From: Symsagittifera roscoffensis
Taxonomy: Eukaryota; Xenacoelomorpha; Acoela; Convolutidae
Direction of reading: 5' to 3'
Assembly (NCBI RefSeq): GCF_963678635.1
Contig: NC_087065.1
Span: 48,610,381-48,674,380 of the forward strand
Length of the DNA stretch: 64,000 bases
Part shown: positions 57,435 to 64,000 of the stretch, piece by piece
Position numbering within the stretch: the stretch's first letter is position 1
How the letters are laid out: each line of letters opens with the position of its first letter
Notes under the pieces: model-generated
What the model saw: only the letters and a program-made list of their open reading frames with translations
Database searches by the model: none
What the model was told of the DNA's origin: nothing
Made by a program: the position numbers and the translations under genes

Positions 57435-59442
57435 TCATCTCGCACTCTTCGCCTTGGAGGTACTGCACCCTGAAGTACTAGATACGGCAAACTGTCTCAA
57501 CAGTTCCTCTTCATCATCGGAGCTAATCACAATCTCCTCCCAAGCCTTCAGCTGCTCGTAGGATCGCATCCATTCTCTTTGCTCTTGCAACCTCTTTGCT
57601 TGGTTGGGTAGTGCCTTCACCCTAGATTCCCGGTTCAAACAAAAGGAATTGTGCAGGCTCAAGCTCACGTTCTTCGCCAGGTCCTCCTCTAGTATCGATT
57701 CCCTCGCCTTGGTATTGTCTCTAGACATTTTACCCACTCTCTTCCATCCTGTCGTGATTGCATTACGATGGGTTAACAGGGGTCTCTTGAAAGCTTCCGG
57801 ACCAATCTCGGCCTGGAACTGTCGATACTCCTTTTGATGTTTTCTCATGTGATCTTTCGTTGTCATGTACAACCAGGTCATCAGCGTCGCCCGAAACCAT
57901 GGGAAGTACCTCAAACGGCTCCAGACATGTCTGACTTCCGTTGGTATGGCGAATACCTTGCACGCAGTCTCAAACAACTCGAATCTCCTACTGTAGTCTA
58001 TCGCGTATATTGACTCTGCCGTTGGCGTCCCCGCTTCCCGATACTTCGTTATATTCTCTTCTATCCATCTCAGAGCCAAGATCGTACTCACTACCAAGAT
58101 CGTCACCTTCTGTCGGTGATCCGGTAGTCCGATCGACCGGATTTCTTCTATATCCCACACCAGGCAAAGGTTCTTGTGATCTGGATACCACACCGTTTGC
58201 GCTAAACAGTGGCATGGGCAATCTCCATGGGTGATTTCAATGCTCCTGAGGTTACGCTCCCCCGAGGCTTCCAAGAGAGGCTCAAGCTCCATCATTTTCT
58301 CATGCATCGTGTCGTTATCTTCCAGGTTTGCAGCACTTCCCACAGGTTTTCCGATCACGTTTTGTCTCTCGTGATCGCTTGTGTTCTCTCTCTCCAACTT
58401 CAAAAGTTCTTCTCCCCAGATTTCACTCAAGTCATCTCTCAATTCTTTTGGTACTGTCCCTCTGATTTTTCTCAACAACTTGTGCGAGTGATGCGATATC
58501 CGAGCCAACCTCACGCACTTGGGCACTGAGAAGGCCTTGTCCACCAGTACTCTCTGGCTGGATGCTTCCACCATCACCATGTGCAGTGGGTAGTGACTTC
58601 CGCACAAGTTGGCCACCATTGACCCTATCAGCGATTTCGCGTTCAATGGCAAGCCATAAGCTTCGCTCATGGGAAATCCCATTTCCGCCTCGAGACCAAC
58701 CTTCCAGCTCCGGATGTGTTTTTGAGTCACCTGCAACACCCCGGGCCATGATTCTACGCTCAACGCCGTCACTAAATGATGTTCAGATTCTAGTCTTTCC
58801 AGTGACTGCAGACTACACATTCTCGAGAAGAATCCGAGAGCTGTCGCTATATTCACCGTGGTTCTCGCGTAACACTCCGCTACTATTTGCACTTCACTTT
58901 TCTCTCTTTCTGTTATGTCTTCGAACCAAGTGACCAGGTCTTCTTTTTGAAATGACAGTATTCTAACGCATGACCGTCCATCGCAGGTGTGCTCTCCGTT
59001 TCCACACGTCGAATCCAGACAGCTACCCGGCTCCAATTTCTTCGCTGACCCGGGATTACTCGTCTTTTCGCCTGGCTCTTGCATCTGAGGTGAAATTAGC
59101 TTATGCAGCACACTCAACTTTGCCAGATCTTCATCTTCCGTTGGTGCTAACCTCACTCGCTCGGTGGTTTCCTCGATCAGACTCGCGTGGGGATGTGGAC
59201 ACCAGGGGGGTCTTAATAGCTTCCATACCACTCCCAAGTTCGTGGTTAACAAGCCATTTCCATCGCCCATGTTCACTTCAACTCTCTTGTTTGAACGCGG
59301 TATGCTCACCACCTCTGGTGTTTTCTCAAGAATCAGGCCCAGGCTCGGCCCCTCTTTTTCCACCGCGTCTATTTCCATTATTCTTTCTGTCCAAAACTTC
59401 AGTAGCTCCGCTACCTCATGGTTCCTGTGGGCGCCTCCAGCT
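57435..59442 (-). pseudogene. C-terminal segment of the giant ORF, about 668 codons
   Basis: Open from the codon after the TAG (EAGGAHRNHEVAELLKFWTE) through the first in-frame ATG at 59378 to the stop at 57435. It carries a cluster of cysteines and histidines (DSTCGNGEHTCDGRSCV; ITHGDCPCHCLAQTVWY) that could bind zinc. A Trp-rich region follows (VRHVWSRLRYFPWFRATLM, TWLYMTTKDHMRKH). The end is acidic and Ser-rich (ISSDDEEELL). There is no similarity I know of. Plus-strand frames across it are shadows. Confidence 0.6.
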
Positions 59443-59444
59443 TC

Positions 59445-60536
59445 CTAGTCTAAGAAGGGGTTGTAGGCCATTCCCATCACTCCAGACACATATTGGTATT
59501 CCCCCTTCTCGCTGAGCCTCGAGTACTGCTTTGACGAGGCCAGGTTACGGTGAACATCATGTTCTTCTTCGAACTTCTTATTATAAAACCTCCGTACCTC
59601 GTCTAGCTTCCTATGGTTCTCTAGGGATAGTCTGGAACCCTCTTCCTTTTCTATTCCTGTGCTCTGATACACGTTCAAGATGACCGTTGAGACTCTTTTT
59701 TCCATGGTTTTGCTTACGCTTGCTCTCTGTTGGCATGCCAGGATGGTGCTATCAGACATCATCGACATTATCCATCTCAGGAAACACGTGGCATCCTTTC
59801 TTCTAGCCAGGCTCAAGCCTGAATTATCCCTGGCTACGTGTTGCATCAGTGCCTGATACACATCTAGCTTCTTGCTTCCCAACTTCAGCCTGTCATACGA
59901 GGTCAGCGTTTCCAACTCTATCCCCACCAGACTCCAGGTGAACATTAATTGTCCTGCAGTTCTAACGAAGGGATTCGCCATTAATGGTGGTGCTGATGAG
60001 GGTGTCCTCATTGATTCTTCAAAATGATCCTTCAACAAACTCTGCCAGGACCTCTTCAGATGATTTGCCATTTCTATTCTATTAACCTCGGCCTTTTGCT
60101 GGGTGGCCCAATTGCGTCGCTTGCGAGCTACTCCACTGTCCAACTTCTTCCAGCAGTCCTCCATTTGTTTCAATGTTTCAAGGGCCACCCACCACGTCCG
60201 GGAGGTGTTCCTCGTCTTGTTCCTCTCCAATGGATCACTTGTCACTCGCTTGCCCGTGGCCTGGTGTGCCTTCGAGATCCATTCTTTGCCGACATCTACT
60301 TCCCATGTCTTTCCGTTCGTTGAACCTCTCTTCACGTTTATCTTCTGAGGCTTGAAGTCTTCCTCCGATGTCGAACTGGTGGAAACCTCTAATTCCCTCT
60401 CTACTTCAAGTGGTCTTCTGAGCTCCGAGCTGCTCTTGTATGCCGCCGTCTTGCATCGAGCCAAAATCATGGGCGCCGTCTCTCTCAAGTTTCCTTCCGA
60501 AACAGCATCCACTGAAGGACTACCCAATCCTTCCAC
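59445..60536 (-). pseudogene. Third segment of the giant ORF, 363 codons
   Basis: Begins with the codon directly after the TAA that ends the previous segment (GTG, no ATG), so it is a continuation, not an independent gene. It contains a Lys/Arg-rich helical part (TWWVALETLKQMEDCWKKLD) and a second half with LTSYDRLKLGSKKLDVYQAL and FLRWIMSMMSDSTILACQQR. It ends VMGMAYNPFLD before the TAG. Function unknown. Confidence 0.6.
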
Positions 60537-62330
60537 TTATCTCTTCCTCTTGCGAGTCTTCACATCTCTACTTGAGGGTGTTGTGGCAACCATCACTGAT
60601 TCGACCTCTCCATCCACTCCTTCCAACTCTTGCCTCCCCCCTGCTCGAGCCTTAAGGATATTAGTACTTTTAATCATATTACTAGTCCCAACCTTATCCC
60701 TTTTTATATCATCAACCATTTTATCTACAGTTTTTTGTCTCCGAGTAGAGCTGTCCTCACATTTTTCTTCTCTAGTCTTCGATCGTGAATTCCTCAGCTC
60801 TACCAGCTTGCTCAGTAGCTCTTTTCTCGCCTTCTCATCCAGGCCCGTTCCTATCAGAAGCGGTTCTCCAAATCTTACGACTGTGTCCCTCAGTTCCTCC
60901 TTGAATTTGTCCAGCGTCGTCTCGCTGCCCACTTCTTGATTGAATTCTTCCAAGAACTCCTGCCAAGCATCGTCCTTCAGGGATCCCAGGAATATGTCCC
61001 TGTTCCCTTCGAAAGTGTTCTTTTCCCTTTCCTCCGAGCTCAAGAGTATCATCCCCATATTGAAGGTCTCACTTGCCAATGGCAATTCCAGATTCTTCCG
61101 GGGGGACGGATTCAGGGGTGGGGTGGCAGTATCTGCCCAATTCTCCTCGCTCAAGTCTTTCAACAGCTCTTGAGTGGTGAGCTCCTCCCCTGATGGCCCT
61201 GGTTCAGGCGTATTCCCCACTTCCATGTCTTCACCGGCTTCACTGAGAGTTTCATCCATACTCTCTTCTTCTGACTCATGTCTCCTTCTCTCGAGAATTT
61301 TCTTAAATCGGTCCTCGACGGGTCCACTCCTCTTGTCTCCAGGCGTGTCCACTGACAGTGGTGATGGTGTCGTAGGATCCAGCTTTTTGTATTCCGTCAG
61401 TGCTACATGCAGTTGACCTGCTGCATCTAGTTCTGTTCTCTCCTGTCTCATTTCCACCTGTTCCAAGCCATAGGGTGCCTTATATTTTCTCGTGGCAAAT
61501 TTCATGTCGTCCACCAATGCGACGTGCCCCTCCATCACGATCATCCTGCCATCATCCCATATGGGTAGCATGTTCTCAAGTCCCTCCTTCTCTAGAGTTC
61601 TCAAGACCTTCCGCACCTCATATCCGGGGGGCTGCGAACCTCTACTCTTTTTCGCTTGCGTCGTCCACGAATTTACCTTCGTCTCGCTGGTATGGAAGTA
61701 GACCGCCGCCGTGTAGCCGATGAACAGGGGGTCCCAGCCATCCGTGAAATGCTTCTGTATTTCCTCCGTCGTCATCTTCGCCATTATGGAGGGAACTACC
61801 AAGGGACTGTTCATTCCCAAGGTCATCCTCCTGACTATCGGGAACTCAGGCATGGTGGCTGGGAGGATTTCTTTCTCCATTATGGCCTCCAGCTCCCTCT
61901 TAACTAGTGCAAAGCACTCCTTCCAGGCGGGGATTCTCAAGACTTCTCGTCCGTCGGCCGTCAATGGGTTCAAGTTCCAAAACTTGGGATACATTTCAAT
62001 GGGGCCCTCTCGCTTGCCTCCCATTCTACATTGCATTTGTCCCCTGAAGTTGCACACTATCAGCTCGGCATCTTTCACTTTTCCAAAGAGTACCGTGTTG
62101 CTCATACGCGCTCTGAGCACCTCTTGTTGACACCAATTTAGCGCCGTCCCATCCAGTATACTGATGAGACTCAAGTGCGTCACCGAGTGACGATACGTTG
62201 TCACCAGGGGATCTGGGAACGCGTACGTCACTGCTGGACCATAAATGCAGGTCACCACCTCCTCTAGACCCCGGATTATCCCCATTGGGTCCGACCTCAT
62301 TGCCAGGCATAGGTCCGTCAACAGAGGCAT
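60537..62330 (-). pseudogene. Second segment of the giant ORF, 597 codons
   Basis: It continues the upstream frame after the putative indel (MPLLTDLCLAMRSDPMGIIR). It has a compact region rich in hydrophobic and aromatic residues (VVTCIYGPAVTYAFPDPLV, LIVCNFRGQMQCRMGGK) followed by an acidic, Ser/Thr-rich region with a probable coiled coil (EEESMDETLSEAGEDMEVG; RKELLSKLVELRNSRSK). It ends in a basic cluster KTRKRKR that could be a nuclear localisation signal, directly before the TAA. No family recognised. Confidence 0.6.
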
Positions 62331-64000
62331 CCCTCTGTTCGTCTTCTTCCATTCTGGCCATTAGAATCCGCCATTCATTCCCTTCTGCTATCAGGATCAA
62401 GACCGCGTACACGAACTGTAGGGCGGGTGGCATACTCGCGTATCCAGGGGATGTGGTAAACACCACCTTCGTCTTGGACCCAAATCTCGAGACAACACTC
62501 TCTTGCACTTCATTCATCGCCGCAAACAATGCCTGAATGGCTTCCCATATCTTCCTCGATGTCGGAATTTCATCGCCCTTTAGTTGCTCAAGAAGTCCCA
62601 TCGCGTGCAGGTGATCATTCATTCCTGCAAACAATAGCAGCTCAGGTTCACAGGGCATCTCCGACTTTATTGCCACCACCAGAGTTAACATCTGATTTAA
62701 TTCAGCTCCTGGCAAAGAGTATATCAGAGTCTCCGGCCAGAACAACTTGGGAGACGTTCCTTCGAAGTCTGATCCCGCCACAATGACTACTCTCGCAGCA
62801 GCTGGATCTGCTCTATCATAAACTGCCAGGGTTTTGGCCAGCTGGGTACTCCCACAGGGCTTCCCGTACCTGGGATCTTCCGCCAATTTCGAGCCTTCGT
62901 AAGCGGCATCTGGCAATCCCGTTCCCCCCGGATTGAGCAGCTTGTCTACCACCTTCAACTGTGCCGGGGTCGCCAACCTGATCCTGGCGATGCTCGTTCG
63001 GTGTTTGGGAGGTTCTGCTATGGGTCCAGGACTCCCCAACAGCTTGAGAGGTCTGTAATTGATGGGTCCCATGATCGCTTTTGTGGGAATTCCAGTCAGA
63101 TCCGCGGTCTCCATCAATTTCGTTCTCGAGAAGTGCGCCTCATGAGCTTTCAACCAGTCCACGCAGTGATGCCTGTTTAAATCCTCGTGCGACACTCGTT
63201 CAATCCCCAGGGTCTCCGCCAATTCTCGCCTGCATTCCAAACCCTCCAGGTCCAGCCCTTTCACCTTCTCAGGATATCTCAAGCGAGCGGTCTCCATAGA
63301 CCTCTTTTCCCGTTTGCTCTCTGCCACTACCACTGAGGATATCGCCGAGCCTGGAGGTGTTGATGACGTCACCTCCTCAGACTCCATCGGCGTGGCACTC
63401 TGCAATCTGGTCTGGCTGCTCCTTGAACTGTCTCTAGTGTCAACTCTCGGTCCCAAGCGACCAGACAAGGCCCTTGAGGCAAGGAATGGTGGGTTCGGAG
63501 GTGGTCCTAATGTGAATTGGGCTGTCTCTAGCAGATCCGCCTCTAGCGCGTTTATGTGTTCTTGGAAGACGTCGTTTAGCCACTCTGCTCCCCTTGGTCT
63601 ATCGAAATGGATTCCATCATTGGAGGTGTCTTCAGGGAATCCCTCTTTCTCCATGCGCTCTGCCACGTCCAACAGTCTGACAGGGAGCACATTCTTCCGG
63701 TGGATGTCTCGTATCACCTTGTTTAGGTTCCGCACCTTCTCGTTCATCTCCAAGGCGTGCTGATCAAACATCATGTTGTAGGGGACAGTACATACCGTCA
63801 ACAGGATGGGGTCCATCTGAATCCTCAGTTCCTCAAGAAGGCAGCTCACCTTATCGTGCAGCCTTGTTATTTTCCTCGCTTCTCCCCTTGATACATCGTT
63901 GGTCCCGACCATCAGGGTCACCGTGTATACTTTGGTCATCCCCAGCATGTCAAGCGTTGCCAACATCTGTGGCGTGGCAGCTCCAGCGAAACTCAAGATT
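62026..64000 (-). pseudogene. N-terminal segment with two SGNH-like motif sets
   Basis: At least 657 codons, open at the window end. FAGAATPQMLATLDML, then LMVGTNDVSRGEA (block III, GxND) and NDGIHFDRPRGAEWLN (block V, DxxH) form the C-terminal part of an SGNH/GDSL hydrolase fold; the nucleophile Ser block (GDS) would lie beyond 64000. After a low-complexity Ser/Pro linker comes a second set: VIVAGSDFEG and, 70 residues on, LLLFAGMNDHLHA (again GxND), with SPGYASMPPALQFVYAVL following. Whether either site is catalytic cannot be decided. From about 62340 the frame reads without protein-like character to its stop at 62026, as expected after a frameshift. Confidence 0.7.

Larger units (their letters stand above)
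57435..64000 (-). pseudogene. Giant intronless ORF with SGNH-like domains, lightly decayed
   Basis: A GC-rich block without introns, in sharp contrast to the AT-rich DNA left of about 57360. Three frames on the minus strand (62330-60537, 60536-59445, 59442-57435) are in one phase and are separated by TAA (60539-60537) and TAG (59447-59445) only. A fourth frame (64000-62026) is offset and overlaps the first by about 300 bp; the shift is best placed at about 62335-62365. Read together they give roughly 2,190 codons, open at the window edge. Two SGNH-hydrolase-like motif sets lie in the N-terminal part. The rest has no domain I know. Members with the motif GTNDVSRG seem to me to be a repetitive family in nematode genomes, which is unverified memory. 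No RT, transposase or terminal repeat is visible here. Confidence 0.7.

Noticed and set aside
57604-63763. Many plus-strand ORFs up to 195 codons across the giant ORF block
   Set aside because: Low-complexity Ser/Leu/Pro proteins with no motif; antisense shadows of the minus-strand coding block.

Overview
The window is eukaryotic nuclear DNA from an invertebrate. It is AT-rich, the two unambiguous conserved genes are broken by short GT-AG introns with TTTTCAG-type acceptors, and most of the rest is transposon debris. The acceptors, and an intronless family carrying the motif GTNDVSRG that I associate from memory with nematode genomes, make a nematode my best guess. That is an inference and I could not check it.

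Conserved genes, all on the minus strand: (1) an intronless aspartate/glutamate-racemase-family gene at 32858-33694, GC-rich against AT-rich flanks and a candidate for lateral transfer; (2) a five-exon UTP13/TBL3 gene (SSU processome WD40 protein) at 42315-46503, with all splice junctions resolved; (3) a two-exon ribosomal protein L3 gene at 53296-54620. A small plus-strand exon with a strong donor lies at 56995-57060.

Left end (1-7060): a G-poor plus strand holds broken reading frames of a decayed retroelement. They include a stretch that looks like a viral-type envelope glycoprotein. A (TA)n tract follows at about 8231-8355.

Middle (about 10140-30830): the 3' part of a Ty3/gypsy-like element (RT, RNase H, integrase, polypurine tract, LTR start) on the minus strand runs into a head-to-tail array of chimeric units of up to 6.6 kb (12323-17060, 17061-24246, 24247-30830). 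A full unit contains a pol fragment, a CT-rich stretch, a LINE reverse-transcriptase fragment (missing from the first unit), a degenerate 80-85 bp minisatellite, and an exon-like plus-strand segment with splice signals. Inside pol, a 405-bp block is present once, three times and twice in the successive units.

30830-57000, apart from the genes: inverted repeats at 40119-40396 and 47084-48485, a MITE-like element with 26-bp terminal inverted repeats at 55082-55549, two families of degenerate tandem repeats (50.2-51.0 kb and 51.8-52.6 kb), a tRNA-Met-like sequence, and a dispersed hairpin repeat.

Right end (57435-64000, continuing off the window): a GC-rich, intronless coding block on the minus strand. 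Three successive reading frames lie in one phase, separated by two stop codons only, and a fourth upstream frame is offset by what looks like a single indel. Together they represent one protein of at least about 2,190 codons with two SGNH-hydrolase-like motif sets near its N-terminal side. I think this giant decaying ORF is the least explained object in the window.
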